Part shown: one piece after another, positions 1 through 9,706 of the stretch
Layout: each line of letters starts with the position of its first letter
How positions within the stretch are numbered: the stretch's first letter is position 1
Program-made: the position numbers and the translations under genes
Origin: Deinococcus sedimenti
GTDB lineage: Bacteria > Deinococcota > Deinococci > Deinococcales > Deinococcaceae
DNA length: 64,000 bases
Assembly: GCF_014648135.1 (NCBI RefSeq)
Contig: NZ_BMQN01000007.1
Location: forward strand, 1 to 64,000
Direction of reading: 5' to 3'
The notes under the pieces: generated by a model
Databases searched by the model: none
Seen by the model: only the letters and a program-made list of their open reading frames with translations
Told to the model about the DNA's origin: nothing

Positions 1-30
1 CCCCTGCCCCCCTGGGGTAGGGGGCTGGGG
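1..30. terminator. Possible hairpin at window edge
   Basis: C-rich and G-rich runs at the very left edge can pair as a stem with a small internal loop. It may end a gene lying outside the window or simply be G/C-run noise. The stretch from here to the HAD gene stop holds nothing else I recognise. Confidence 0.25.
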
Positions 31-82
31 GGTGGGGAGGCCCGCCGCCAGGCGCAACCATTCCAACGGGTCGCTCCAAAGT

Positions 83-631
83 TCAGTCGAGAACCCGCCC
101 CCGCCACCCCCGCTTCTCCACCCGCTGCAGGTCGGGCGTGTCCGCGATGCTCAGCAGGTACCGGGCGAGGCGGGGCAGTTCGTCGTCGGTGGGGTCGCCG
201 GTCCAGGGAGTGACGCGGACGAGGTGGCCGTAGCCGGATGCCCAGTTTTGTGGTCGGTCGTCGATGGCGAGGATGCGTTCGCGGGGGTAGCGGGACCGTA
301 TCCAGTTGGCGCGGAGTTTCCGGGCGGGTTTGCGGGGTTGGAGGTCGCCGTGTTCGTCGCGGTGCCAGGAGCAGCGGTCGCGGTGCCAGAGGAACGCGGC
401 GGTTTGGGTGAGGTCGAGGCCGGTTTCGGTGTGGATGAGTTGGAGTCCGGCGTGCATCCAGTCGGGTGTGGCGGCGGTCCAGATGGCGTGGTCGTAGGCG
501 GCGTGGGTGCCTATGAGGAAGTCGCGGAGGTGGGGGCGGAGGGTGATGTGCGCGGTGGTGTGGGTGGGGTCGGGGGTGCCGTGCCAGAGGGTTTCGTCCA
601 GGTCGAGGATCAGGAGGGCTCTGGGGGGCAT
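83..631 (-). CDS. FCP1/NIF-like HAD-family phosphatase
   Basis: A 182-residue HAD-superfamily protein. The N-terminus carries catalytic motif I as LDLDETL (residues 9-15), followed by RPHLRDFL and a WTAATPDW segment typical of the FCP1/SCP (NLI-interacting factor-like) branch. A later AIDDRP stretch fits the metal-binding acidic motif. It is likely a Mg-dependent phosphatase; the substrate cannot be told. A -10-like TATCCT (637-642, minus strand) lies 5 nt before the ATG, so the mRNA is probably leaderless. It is separated from the next gene upstream by a hairpin. Confidence 0.8.
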   Translation of the reverse strand: MPPRALLILDLDETLWHGTPDPTHTTAHITLRPHLRDFLIGTHAAYDHAIWTAATPDWMHAGLQLIHTETGLDLTQTAAFLWHRDRCSWHRDEHGDLQPRKPARKLRANWIRSRYPRERILAIDDRPQNWASGYGHLVRVTPWTGDPTDDELPRLARYLLSIADTPDLQRVEKRGWRGRVLD

Positions 632-648
632 GGGTCAGGATAGGAGAA

Positions 649-669
649 ACCCCTCCGCGTGGGAGGGGT
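649..669 (-). terminator. Terminator hairpin after the secreted-protein gene
   Basis: An 8-bp stem ACCCCTCC/GGAGGGGT with a 5-nt loop lies just downstream of the 684-1187 gene on the minus strand, followed by a weakly T-rich stretch. It overlaps the promoter region of the HAD gene. Confidence 0.55.
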
Positions 670-683
670 CTGTGGGGCTGGGG

Positions 684-1187
684 TTACTTGTTGCCCTGGG
701 TTTTCTTGTACTGGCCGGGGGGCATGCCGCCGGGTTTTTTCTGCAGGCCGGGGGCTTTGGCCCAGGCGGCCTGGCGGGCCATGACGTTCATGAGGGGTTG
801 GCGGGTGCCGTCTTTGGCTTTGACGATGATGCTCTGCGCGGTGAGGGGTTGGGCGGTGCTGATGGGCTGGGCGAGGGGGTAGATCTCTTTGGCGTAGGTG
901 GTGGTGCCGGGGACCTGGGTCATGACTTGGACCTGGGTGAGGCGGGTGGTGGTGGGGTAGGCGGGGTTAACGACGATGCCGCCGCCGCTGCTGACGGTGG
1001 CGGCGGGTTGATTGGTGGGGGTGAGGAGGGTGACGCGGACGCCCTGGCTGAGGAGGTTGACGAGGTTGGCGGTGGTCTGGATGACGCTGGGGAATTGCAT
1101 GGAGGCGCTGATGTTGACGCTGAGGGTCTGGGCGCTGGCGGCGCTGAGGGTGGCCGCGAGGGCGGTGGTCAGGATGGCTTTGTGCAT
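684..1187 (-). CDS. Small secreted protein of unknown function
   Basis: A 167-residue protein. It starts with MHKAILTTALAATLSAASAQ, a clear Sec signal peptide with a likely cleavage after ASA. The mature part is rich in Thr, Val and Gln and has no family motif I recognise; the C-terminal tail is basic and Gly/Pro/Lys-rich. An AGGAGG Shine-Dalgarno sequence sits about 4 nt before the ATG. Probably periplasmic or cell-envelope associated, but the role is unknown. Confidence 0.7.
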   Translation of the reverse strand: MHKAILTTALAATLSAASAQTLSVNISASMQFPSVIQTTANLVNLLSQGVRVTLLTPTNQPAATVSSGGGIVVNPAYPTTTRLTQVQVMTQVPGTTTYAKEIYPLAQPISTAQPLTAQSIIVKAKDGTRQPLMNVMARQAAWAKAPGLQKKPGGMPPGQYKKTQGNK

Positions 1188-1282
1188 GGGGTCCTCCTCG
1201 TTCCGTTGTGGAACGTAATGTGTACACCTTGCCGTTTGAATCTGACCCTGGGCTGAATGCGGTTTGAGGTTGGGTTGTGGAA

Positions 1283-1315
1283 ACGGCCCCGTCGCCGGGG
1301 GGGCGAGGGGGCCGT
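1283..1315 (-). terminator. Terminator of apgM
   Basis: ACGGCCCC (1283-1290) pairs with GGGGCCGT (1308-1315), downstream of the phosphoglycerate mutase gene on the minus strand, and is followed by a TTTCC tail. This fits an intrinsic terminator. Confidence 0.6.
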
Positions 1316-1336
1316 GTGGGGACGGTGGGTGGGTGG

Positions 1337-2569
1337 TTACGCGCCGTACTTGTTGAGTTTTAGGGCGTTGGCCATGAGGAGCGGCATGAGGTCGGTGCCT
1401 TTGCGCAGGCCGAGGCTGCCTTTCAGGGCTTCGTCTTCGGTGTAGCGCTGGGCAAGGTCACGGCGGCCGTAGTTGCTGCGGATGAGCAGGGGGACGGGGT
1501 GCCAGGAGTGCGTGGCGAGTTTGCTGGGGGTGCTGTGGTCGCCGACGATGGCGATGACGTCGGGGTTCAGCGCGAGGAGCTGGGGGAGCAGCTGGTCGAA
1601 GAGTTCGATTTTCTTGACTTTGGCTTTGAAGTCGCCGTCCTCGCCGGTGCTGTCGGTTTTCTTGACGTGGAAGTAGAAGAAGTCGTATTTGCTCCAGTTG
1701 TCGCGCAGCGCCTGGACTTTGCCGTCGAGGGCGTCTTCTTCACCTTCGACGGTGAGGACGTCCATGCCGACGAGGCTGGCGAGGCCCTTGTACATGGGGT
1801 AGCTGGCGATGCAGGCGGCCTTGAGCTGGTAGGCGGCGTCGAAGCTGGGGAAGTGGGGGACGTCGCTGTACCCGCGGAAGAGGACGCCGTTGACCTGCGT
1901 CTCGTCCTTGAGGGCGGTTTCGGCGCGCTGCACGAAGGCGTTGACGAGGTCGGCGGTTTTCTGGCTGGCGTCGTCGTGGGCCTGGGCGGTCATGGGTTGC
2001 ACGCCGGTCGCCTGGGGGTCCACGTCGCTGAGGTTCGCGCCGAGGGGGCTGCCGCCGTTCGCGCGGAAGACGACCACGAAGCGGTGCTCCGACTCGGTGT
2101 AGATCTCGACGGGCGTACCGTCGATGTCGGGGATGGCGGCCTTGAGTTTGGCGACGATCTCGGCGTTCTTCTCGTCGCTGGGGCGGCCCGCGCGGCGGTC
2201 CTGCACGATGCGGTCCGCGCCGAGGGTGGCGAAGTTGCCGCGCACGGCGACGTCGCCCGCGCCGAGTTTCACGCCGATGCCGACGGCACTGAGGGCGCCG
2301 CGTCCGACGATGTACTTCAGGGGGTCGTACCCGAAGAGGCTGAGGTGGCCGGGGCCGCTGCCAGGGGTGATGCCCGCGCCGACGAGTTCGACCTGCCCCA
2401 GCTGGCTCTGCGCGGCGAGCGCGTTGAGGTTGGGGGTGTTGGCGGCGGCGAGTTCGGTGTCGCCGTTCGTGTCGAGGGGCAGGCCGCCCACGCCGTCGAG
2501 GACGACCATCAGGATCTTGCTGTCGGTCGGTTTGGCGAGGTCGCGGATGGTGTCCAGAAGGTCGCTCAT
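1337..2569 (-). CDS. apgM: 2,3-bisphosphoglycerate-independent phosphoglycerate mutase (archaeal type)
   Basis: A 410-residue enzyme of the alkaline-phosphatase superfamily that interconverts 3- and 2-phosphoglycerate in glycolysis. Near the N-terminus [14 protein letters not shown] holds a metal-binding Asp. The segment [14 protein letters not shown] carries the catalytic serine, and IVGDHSTPS near the C-terminus gives further metal ligands. Length fits the aPGAM family (about 400-415), which is shorter than bacterial GpmI. A TACACT box (2577-2582, minus strand) lies 7 nt before the ATG, so the transcript is probably leaderless. It stands alone between two hairpins. Confidence 0.92.
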   Translation of the reverse strand: MSDLLDTIRDLAKPTDSKILMVVLDGVGGLPLDTNGDTELAAANTPNLNALAAQSQLGQVELVGAGITPGSGPGHLSLFGYDPLKYIVGRGALSAVGIGVKLGAGDVAVRGNFATLGADRIVQDRRAGRPSDEKNAEIVAKLKAAIPDIDGTPVEIYTESEHRFVVVFRANGGSPLGANLSDVDPQATGVQPMTAQAHDDASQKTADLVNAFVQRAETALKDETQVNGVLFRGYSDVPHFPSFDAAYQLKAACIASYPMYKGLASLVGMDVLTVEGEEDALDGKVQALRDNWSKYDFFYFHVKKTDSTGEDGDFKAKVKKIELFDQLLPQLLALNPDVIAIVGDHSTPSKLATHSWHPVPLLIRSNYGRRDLAQRYTEDEALKGSLGLRKGTDLMPLLMANALKLNKYGA

Positions 2570-2740
2570 GAACGTCAGTGTACGCCGGACACGAACTGCG
2601 GCACGTCAGGGCATATGGGCAGGTGCGGTGGTCGCCAGGATGCCGCCGAGGCTGGATTTATCGTTCTGGACAGTGTTCACCGCAGTGATCACCGCCGGGC
2701 TTGAACCGGGTGCAACCTCGCCCCGGTGGGATCAGAGAGA

Positions 2741-2775
2741 CGCGGGCCGCGTCCCGGTGAAGGGAGCGGCCCGCG
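2741..2775 (-). terminator. Terminator of the TerC-family gene
   Basis: A 10-bp stem CGCGGGCCGC (2741-2750) / GCGGCCCGCG (2766-2775) follows the TerC-like gene on the minus strand. There is no strong T-tract, but placement and stem strength support a terminator. Confidence 0.5.
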
Positions 2776-2789
2776 CAGGGGGGGTGGGG

Positions 2790-3608
2790 TCAGCGGCCGT
2801 CGATGCGGCCGTCGCTGGCGTCGGCGACCGTCTCGTCGATCTCTTGGACGACGGCGTCGGCTTTCGCCTCGGCAGCCTCGTCGCTCATGGCAGGCTGACG
2901 GGTGGCGAGGAACGAGCCGATGATGCCGATGGCGGCCATGACACCCCAGAAGATCGGGGTGGGCATGTGCCAGTAGGGCACGGCGGGGAAGATCTCGTGC
3001 GCGGCTTCCAGGGTCTCCAGGCCGAGTTTCACGGCGATCCAGCCGACCAGCGCGTAGGCGACGTGGTCGAACGCGGGGTACTTGTTCAGGAGTTTCAGGA
3101 ACACGGTCGCCGCGATCCGCATGAGGATCAGGCCGATGATCCCGCCGATCACGACGATGGTCAGGCCCTGCTCGCGCGGCATGCCGCGGGGAATCAGCGC
3201 GACGCCCGCGAGGATCGAGTCGACGCTGAACGCGAGGTCCGTGAGGTTCAACAGCACGACGGTCGCCCAGAAGCCGCGGCCCTTGGCGTTCGCGTCGGCC
3301 TCGTCCTCGGTGCTGCGGTGCTTCAGGAAGTGCGAGATGGCGAGGTACGCGAGGTACGCCGCGCCGAAGGCCCGCAGCCACCAGTACTCGAGGATGTAAC
3401 TGGCGAGCAGCACGCCCAGGATGCGCAGGACGACCGCCCCGCCGATGCCGTAGGCGAGCGCCTTGCGTTGCAGGTCACCCTTGAGGTGGCGGACCATGAC
3501 GGCCAGCACCAGGGCGTTATCGGCCGAGAGCAGACCTTCGAGGAGAATCAGGGTGCCCAGGATCGCCCAGAATTCGGGCGTGATGGGGGGCCTTTCCAGC
3601 CCGAACAT
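2790..3608 (-). CDS. TerC-family integral membrane protein
   Basis: A 272-residue polytopic membrane protein. The LLEGLLSADNALVLAVMVRHL segment holds the conserved acidic/Asn motif of TerC/YkoY proteins, and a second copy-like segment NLTDLAFSVDSILAGVALIP follows around residue 125, as expected for the internal pseudo-repeat. Several TerC/YkoY members export Mn2+; that role is plausible here but not shown. The ATG overlaps the stop of a 16-codon upstream frame (TGATG), suggesting translational coupling. The C-terminal tail after the last helix is charged. Confidence 0.85.
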   Translation of the reverse strand: MFGLERPPITPEFWAILGTLILLEGLLSADNALVLAVMVRHLKGDLQRKALAYGIGGAVVLRILGVLLASYILEYWWLRAFGAAYLAYLAISHFLKHRSTEDEADANAKGRGFWATVVLLNLTDLAFSVDSILAGVALIPRGMPREQGLTIVVIGGIIGLILMRIAATVFLKLLNKYPAFDHVAYALVGWIAVKLGLETLEAAHEIFPAVPYWHMPTPIFWGVMAAIGIIGSFLATRQPAMSDEAAEAKADAVVQEIDETVADASDGRIDGR

Positions 3609-3658
3609 CAGCGGGCTCCGGTGGCAGCGCGGGCCGCCTGTGGGGTGGTGTTGGTCAT
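3608..3658 (-). CDS. Putative 16-residue leader peptide upstream of the TerC-family gene
   Basis: A short frame reading MTNTTPQAARAATGAR starts at an ATG preceded, about 8 nt upstream, by an AGAGGA Shine-Dalgarno-like sequence. It ends in a TGA that shares its A with the ATG of the TerC-type gene. The downstream gene has only a weak site of its own (CCGGAG), so initiation there may depend on this leader. The peptide is Ala/Thr-rich with no obvious regulatory residue run. Inference from spacing and ribosome-binding site only. Confidence 0.45.
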   Translation of the reverse strand: MTNTTPQAARAATGAR

Positions 3659-3822
3659 GTGTGGCTTTCCTCTGGCCCCACAGCCGCCTCGGGGGCGGCT
3701 CAAGAGGCGCGGTGTGGTCAGCCTAGTGGGTGCGACCGGCCTCAGCCCTGCTGCACGGTGAACGTTTTGCACGCAAGGTGAGCACGCGCCGGGGGACACC
3801 CGGACGGGTGCAGCGGGTGGAG

Positions 3823-3980
3823 TCCTACGGATTCCGTTTGTTTCGCTGACAATCCGGAACTTCACCGGATTGCCAGCTCCACGTCCGGAGGAGCGCTTTG
3901 CTCCTTCTCTGCTCCGCAGCTCTACGAGTCGCATCCGCTCGGGTTGAAAGATGTTGCACACCTTTCAACCGGAGTTCATA

Positions 3981-3983
<3 letters not shown>
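3823..3983 (+). repeat. Dispersed structured repeat, copy A
   Basis: About 160 bp. The left end CTACGGATTCCG and the right end, read in reverse as ATATGAACTCCGG, are imperfect terminal inverted repeats. Inside are two stem-loops: AATCCGG/CCGGATT (3851-3871) and GGTTGAAAG/CTTTCAACC (3942-3970), flanking a degenerate form of the shared box (TCCGCTCGG at 3934-3942). The right end supplies the final A of the trmH TGA stop. Together with the leader ORF it fills the 370-bp gap between the TerC and trmH genes. Confidence 0.75.
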
Positions 3984-4642
<659 letters not shown>

Positions 4643-4646
<4 letters not shown>

Positions 4647-5512
4647 AACGCTCCAGAGTACCGCACGCCCGGCAGCGCCGCCCCGAGCGCCCCCATCAGC
4701 GGGGAGCGCCGCGCGAGCATCCGCGCCGTCCAGCCGTCATCCCGCGTCCCGGCGCGCAGGTCGTGCAGGGCGCCAGTCAGCAGGTGTGCCCACCACAGCG
4801 CCGGGATCAGCGCGCGGTCCTCGTCGCTCAGGGGGCTCACCTCGGCGTACCCGTGGATGACGTCGTCGTGCGCGCCGCGCCACGCCAGCGCGAAGTCTGC
4901 CAGCGGATCGGCGGGCCGGGTGAATTCCAGGTCGAGCAGGCCCGTCCACTGGCCGTCCTGCACGCGCAGGTTCCAGGGCGTGAAATCCCCGTGGATCAGC
5001 CGCCGGGGCCGCGTATGGACGTGCGCGGTGGCGGCGCGGGCGGCATGCAGGTGCGCGCGGAGCAGGCCCACCCAGCCCGGCTGCGCGGCCTCGTGGGCGT
5101 CCAGCAGTGCGTCACTGGACGGATCATGTAGGACTGCCAGTTCGTCGGGAAAACCAGGGCGATTCTCCGGCAGAGGCACCGCCGCCCAGCGCCCGTGCAG
5201 GTCCGCCAGCCAGCGGCCCCGCGTGCGGGCGTCCTCGCGGGGGGCGGGTTGGCCGGGCACCCAGGCGTGCAGCGTCCACACCGCTCCATCCATTTCGGAG
5301 GGGCCGCGCAGCCGCCAGGACAGGTCCAGCCCGCAGCCGGTCAGGCGGGTCAGCAGGTCCAGTTCGTACGGCGCGGCATCCGGGTCGTGCCAGCGGCGCA
5401 GCGCGGCGACCTCCGACCCGGCGCGCACCTGCCAGTGGCGGTTCAGGCGGCCCCCCAGCAGCTGCGGGTCGCGCAGATCCCACTCCAGCAGCAGGTCAGG
5501 GGGCGGGGTCAC
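4643..5512 (-). CDS. Aminoglycoside-phosphotransferase-family protein
   Basis: A 289-residue APH/choline-kinase-fold protein. The catalytic loop reads [13 protein letters not shown], with Asp as base and Asn as metal ligand, followed by the LLDLEF segment with the second metal-binding acidic residue. The N-lobe is shorter and less clear. The substrate is unknown; many chromosomal members act on small metabolites rather than drugs. It starts at a GTG overlapping the MBL hydrolase stop (GTGA) and ends overlapping trmH, so the three genes are translationally coupled. Confidence 0.8.
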
Positions 5513-6531
5513 GCGCGGGTGAACAGCGCCGCGCCGTCCTCGCGCGTGCTCTCGCGCAGCGCGCCTGTCACGGCCAGGTACTCCGCGAGCGCGGCGGTCT
5601 GGTCGAGCAGCAGCACCGCCTGAATGGGCCGCAGGCGCGGGTGCAGCGCCAGCAGCAGGTCGTGGACGGTCATGGGGTGCGTGCAGGCGGCCAGCAGGCC
5701 GTCCAGTTTCTCGTGCGTGCGTGCCCGCAACGCGTGAATGCGGGCACGGGGGTCACGCATGGGCCCATCGTGCCCACCCAGGGCGAGGGTCACGCCGTCC
5801 AGCACCTCCACGCGATCCAGTGAGTGCAGGAACGCCGCCACCCCGCTGCCGGGCAGGAACCGCGCGGGCATCAGCGGCGGCGAGTTCAGCGGCAGCAGGT
5901 GATCGGCACTCAGGAGCACGTCGTCCACGCGCAGGCAGATCTGGTTCCCCTCGTGCCCCGGCGTGTGGATGACGTGCAGCAGATCGTCCAGCACGTCCCC
6001 ATCGTGCAGGGGCGTGGCGACCGGGAGGGCGCGCGGCACACTGAGGTTCGAGCCCCGGCGGCGGATGCGGCCGTCCAGTTCGCTGCCGGGCGGCAGGCCC
6101 AGCCACGCGGCCTGTGCATCGGGCGGAGTCAGCCAGGCGGCACGGATCGCGCCCGGCTGCTCGATGAACGGCACCGCCGAATGGAACGCCGCCACGGGCG
6201 CGTCCGTGTGCTCCCGCAGGGCACTCAGGCCACCCAGGTGATCCGGGTGCGGATGCGTGATCACGATCCGGGTCAGGGCCTCCAGACTGACCGCCTCGCC
6301 GTGCCCGTCCCGCACCGCCGCGAGACCCGCCCGCAGGTCCCCCAGGCTGTCCGGGCCACTCCCACCCGTATCCACCAGCGCCGCATACGCCGGGGCGTGC
6401 GCGTCACCACGCACGAGCAGGTACACGTTCGCGCGGAAATTCGGGAAGGCCCGCACCGGCACCGTGTACACGCGCGTGCCACCACTCGTCACATGCCGCG
6501 CGGGAAGGGACAGGGAAGCCACGTCGGTCAT
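5509..6531 (-). CDS. MBL-fold metallo-hydrolase
   Basis: A 340-residue metallo-beta-lactamase-fold protein. The zinc motif appears as ITHPHPDHLGG (HxHxDH), followed by an IHTPGHEGNQICL segment and a later GGHDGPM that would supply further metal ligands. The C-terminal third matches the winged-helix-like tail of glyoxalase II-related/LACTB2-type hydrolases. The exact substrate is not evident. TAGAGT (6538-6543, minus strand) lies 6 nt before the ATG, so the operon MBL-APH-trmH probably starts on a leaderless mRNA. Confidence 0.85.
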   Translation of the reverse strand: MTDVASLSLPARHVTSGGTRVYTVPVRAFPNFRANVYLLVRGDAHAPAYAALVDTGGSGPDSLGDLRAGLAAVRDGHGEAVSLEALTRIVITHPHPDHLGGLSALREHTDAPVAAFHSAVPFIEQPGAIRAAWLTPPDAQAAWLGLPPGSELDGRIRRRGSNLSVPRALPVATPLHDGDVLDDLLHVIHTPGHEGNQICLRVDDVLLSADHLLPLNSPPLMPARFLPGSGVAAFLHSLDRVEVLDGVTLALGGHDGPMRDPRARIHALRARTHEKLDGLLAACTHPMTVHDLLLALHPRLRPIQAVLLLDQTAALAEYLAVTGALRESTREDGAALFTRA

Positions 6532-6656
6532 GAGTGGACTCTAGCGGGTGTACATGCTCAGGACTCCCACTCAGGGTGTTGCACGCGACAGGGGACTCCT
6601 CACGCTGGCATTTAAACCCTCAAGGAACGGTCTGTGGGGCGCGGTAGGGTCAGACC

Positions 6657-7217
6657 ATGCACCTGCCTCCTGCTGTTCTCGCGCTGGGCACCATCGTCAG
6701 CCTGCCGCTGCTGTTGATCGGTGGTTATGTCTGGCAGGCGGGGCTGGATCTCCACTCGCCCTCATCGGCGCGCGGGTGGATTGAACTGTGCGCACGTGGC
6801 CGCGAGGACGTCTTCTGCAAGGCTGCGCAGCGCGTGGTGAATGACGTCAAAGGTCCGGTCATCCTGATCTACCCCGGGGTAACCGGAGACCATGACCTGC
6901 TGGCGTCACTCACCCGCTGGAAGGGGCGGGTTCCCACCGCCGGGGAACTGGAGGCCCTGGTGCGAGCCAATCTCTTTGAGGCGGCGGCGCTCCAGACAGG
7001 CCAGATGAGGTCCCTTGATGGGCAGCTGCGGCAGGTGACCTGTGATCTTCCCGATCAGCGCCGGGGCTGCCGCCTGGATGGGCTGCGCGTGGTCCGGCGG
7101 GCAGAGCCGTGGAACGATGGCGCGCTCTATCTTCCGGCCACCCAGGAGAATCGGCTGGACTTCCTGCCCCCACTGTCCTCTCTGTCACCTGTACCTCTGC
7201 GGAACGGGGGAGGTTGA
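6657..7217 (+). CDS. Hypothetical membrane-anchored protein
   Basis: A 186-residue protein with one N-terminal hydrophobic segment (residues 5-27, LALGTIVSLPLLLIGGYVW), then a soluble domain with several cysteines and no family signature I recognise. It could be a membrane anchor or an uncleaved signal. TAGGGT (6645-6650) lies 6 nt before the ATG, consistent with a leaderless transcript, and supports this start. It is divergent from the MBL operon. Confidence 0.6.
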   Translation: MHLPPAVLALGTIVSLPLLLIGGYVWQAGLDLHSPSSARGWIELCARGREDVFCKAAQRVVNDVKGPVILIYPGVTGDHDLLASLTRWKGRVPTAGELEALVRANLFEAAALQTGQMRSLDGQLRQVTCDLPDQRRGCRLDGLRVVRRAEPWNDGALYLPATQENRLDFLPPLSSLSPVPLRNGGG

Positions 7218-7245
7218 CCCTCTCACCTGAGGGGCCGAGCGGGGG

Positions 7246-8586
7246 TTATTCCACCCACTGCCGGGCGTATTTTTCGATGTCGAATTTGCGTTTCAGGCCG
7301 CCGGCGTTCATGTAGCGCACGGTGCCGAAGATGGGGCGGCGGGTCCAGGGGCGGTCGTGCAGGCCGAACACCCACCCGACGCCCACCCAGGAGTTCGGGT
7401 CGCGGCCGTCCTGTTCGTGGCGGTTGTTCAGCCACAGCAGCGTGTCGAAGGCCTGCTGGGGGGTGGGGGTCCATTCGATGACTTTCTTGCCCCAGTACAT
7501 GCGCATGTAGTTGTGCATGCGGCCGGTGCGGGTCATCTGGCGTTGCGCGGCGTTCCAGTACGGGTCGTGCGTCTGCGCGGCGTCCAGTTCGGCGCGGGTG
7601 TAGGTGTGTTCGCGGCGGTCCCCGGCGTGTTCTTCCAGGGTGGCGCGGGCCCAGGCGGGGAGGCCCGCGTAGCGGTCGTAGTGGGGGTTGTAGGTGGTGT
7701 AGTTGAAGCTGAGTTCGCGCCGCACGATGAGTTCTTCCAGGAAGGCGTCGGTGTCGGGGCCGGGGTGTTCGCGCGCGGCGAGCGCGGCGGTCAGCGGGGA
7801 GAGGTGCCCGTAGTGGAGGTGCGCGCTGAGGCGGCTGCTGCCGTCCACGGTGGGGTCGTTGCGCCGGGTGGCGTACCCGTCGAGTTTGCGGGTGATGAAG
7901 TCTTCCAGCAGGTCGTGCGCGGCGTTCTCGCCGCCTTCCTCGTCGCCGGGGGGGACGCTGTGGTCGATGGGGAGGGTCTTCAAGAGGCGGGTAGGATCGG
8001 TGATGTCCTCGCCGCCGTCCCAGTCGCGCGCCCGGCGTTTCAGGTCGTGGACTTCCAGTGGGACGAGGTAGTCGTGCCACAGCCGGTGGATCTTCGGGCG
8101 GATGGTCCGCGCGGCATACTCCTGTTTCCCGCTGACGGCGCGCACCGGGAGGACGGCCTCGGATTCCACCTGCACCAGCGGCACGTCCAGCCGGTCGGCC
8201 AGCCACTCGCGCCACTCACGCTGCAGGCGGGTGTAGCCCACGTCCGTCACGACCAGCGCCGCGCCCTCCCCTGCCGCACCGAGGGCCACCTCGGGCGGGT
8301 TTCCCAGCGTCACGCGCAGCGGCACGTCCCGCGCGGCGAGGTTCATCCGCAGGTCGCGCAGGCCCTCCAGCAGGTACGCGTAGTGACGGGCGTTCGCCTC
8401 GGGGTAACCGGGCGTCAGGCCGAACGCGGCGACCAGGGGCAGGTTCAGGCGGTTGGCTTCGCGCACGGCGTATTCCAGGGCGTGGTTGTCGCGGGTGCGG
8501 ACGCTGGCCTGCACCCACAGCAGCACGAATCCCTCCCGGCGGGGCGTGCCGGGCCGCAGCGGCTGCACGCGGGCGTCATGGATCAT
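7246..8586 (-). CDS. phr: Class II CPD DNA photolyase
   Basis: A 446-residue flavoprotein of the photolyase/cryptochrome family that uses blue light to repair cyclobutane pyrimidine dimers. The N-terminal Rossmann-like domain begins FVLLWVQASVRTRDNHAL, typical of class II enzymes. The C-terminal FAD domain contains YMRMYWGKKVIEWT and NSWVGVGWVFGLHDRPW, both strong class II signatures, followed by FGTVRYMNAGGLKRKFD. Length fits the class (about 440-480). No neighbour shares an obvious repair role. Two ATGs lie close together at the start; the first is used here. Confidence 0.9.
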   Translation of the reverse strand: MIHDARVQPLRPGTPRREGFVLLWVQASVRTRDNHALEYAVREANRLNLPLVAAFGLTPGYPEANARHYAYLLEGLRDLRMNLAARDVPLRVTLGNPPEVALGAAGEGAALVVTDVGYTRLQREWREWLADRLDVPLVQVESEAVLPVRAVSGKQEYAARTIRPKIHRLWHDYLVPLEVHDLKRRARDWDGGEDITDPTRLLKTLPIDHSVPPGDEEGGENAAHDLLEDFITRKLDGYATRRNDPTVDGSSRLSAHLHYGHLSPLTAALAAREHPGPDTDAFLEELIVRRELSFNYTTYNPHYDRYAGLPAWARATLEEHAGDRREHTYTRAELDAAQTHDPYWNAAQRQMTRTGRMHNYMRMYWGKKVIEWTPTPQQAFDTLLWLNNRHEQDGRDPNSWVGVGWVFGLHDRPWTRRPIFGTVRYMNAGGLKRKFDIEKYARQWVE

Positions 8587-8662
8587 GCCTGCCGTTGTAC
8601 CAGTCGCGCGGCCCGCGCGGGGGTGGGATCGCTGACCGTTCCCTGGCAGCTCACGTCGGGGC

Positions 8663-9325
8663 TCAGCCCTGCGGGTTGTCCTCGGGGAGGCGGCGCACCG
8701 GGAGGCGCACCCAGCCGCGCCGGGAGATCCAGCGCAGCGCCCACACGACCAGCGCGCCGCTGAACTGCGCCTGGAACGGCGTCACGTGCGGGTGCAGCAG
8801 CCACACGGTCAGCGCTCCGGCGGCGGCGGCGGTGGCGTACAGCTGCTCGCTGCGGTACATGATCTCCGGGACCTCGTTGGCGATCAGGTCGCGGATCACG
8901 CCGCCGCCCACGCCGGACAGCATCCCGGCGAACACCACGCCCAGCGGCCCCAGCCCGAAGTTGATCGCGCCGATCGCGCCGGACGCCGCGAACAGGCCCA
9001 GGCCGACCGTGTCGAAGATGCTCAGCGTGCGCTCGAAGCGCGCCAGTCGCGTGCCGAACGCGAACGCCAGCCCGGAGCCCAGCAGCGCGGCGTACAGGTA
9101 CGTCTCGTCCCGCAGGAACAGTGGAGGGGTCTGCCCGGTCAGCGTGTCGCGGATCGCGCCGCCGCCCACGGCGGTCACGCAGCCCAGCACCAGCACCCCG
9201 AACAGGTCGAAGCGTTTGCGGACGCCCAGCAGCGCGCCGGACATCGCGAAGGCCAGCACGCCGATCAGGTCCAGGACGCGCAGGCCGGTCTCCAGCGTGA
9301 TGGGCGCCCACTCGAGTTCATGCAC
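8663..9325 (-). CDS. TRIC-type cation channel family protein (YadS/UPF0126)
   Basis: About 220 residues with seven predicted hydrophobic segments in two repeats. Each repeat carries the family GGG-IRD motif: TAVGGGAIRDTL and SGVGGGVIRDLI. Bacterial members form trimeric K+/cation channels. The start is placed at GTG 9325 because a TACAGT -10-like box (9333-9338, minus strand) ends 7 nt before it. An in-frame GTG three codons upstream (9334) overlaps that box and is less likely. Confidence 0.85.
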   Translation of the reverse strand: MHELEWAPITLETGLRVLDLIGVLAFAMSGALLGVRKRFDLFGVLVLGCVTAVGGGAIRDTLTGQTPPLFLRDETYLYAALLGSGLAFAFGTRLARFERTLSIFDTVGLGLFAASGAIGAINFGLGPLGVVFAGMLSGVGGGVIRDLIANEVPEIMYRSEQLYATAAAAGALTVWLLHPHVTPFQAQFSGALVVWALRWISRRGWVRLPVRRLPEDNPQG

Positions 9326-9413
9326 GTCACCCACTGTAAAACGCCGGTCCGGGGGCGCGGTCCTCTTTCATGAACAGCGCGGCCCGCGTCACTGTCCCCC
9401 GTTGCCGAGGGTG

Positions 9414-9422
9414 TGCTATACT
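9414..9422 (+). promoter_or_regulatory. Extended -10 promoter of rpmF
   Basis: TGC immediately followed by TATACT (9417-9422) forms an extended -10 element about 80 bp upstream of the L32 start codon. No good -35 is visible, which is tolerated with an extended -10. It lies between the divergent channel gene and rpmF. Confidence 0.55.
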
Positions 9423-9502
9423 CCCCGCTGTTGTCTCGGCTGGGTTCCCCCGGCGAGAATCGCGCCCCGGCGGGAAACGCCGTGTGGCCCAGGAGAACAG
9501 AC

Positions 9503-9685
<183 letters not shown>

Positions 9686-9706
9686 TCCCCGCCCGCACGG
9701 AATCCG

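Noticed and set aside
1499..2704. 401-codon open frame antisense to apgM.
   Set aside because: Same GC-driven shadow; no motifs, biased composition, no ribosome-binding site.
3659..3780. yybP-ykoY manganese riboswitch upstream of the TerC-family gene.
   Set aside because: Only a GC stem (AGCCGCC/GGCGGCT) is present; the conserved aptamer loops are not recognisable.
9323..9334. GTG at 9334 as the start of the TRIC-type channel.
   Set aside because: It overlaps the TACAGT -10 box; GTG 9325 fits the leaderless spacing seen across the window.
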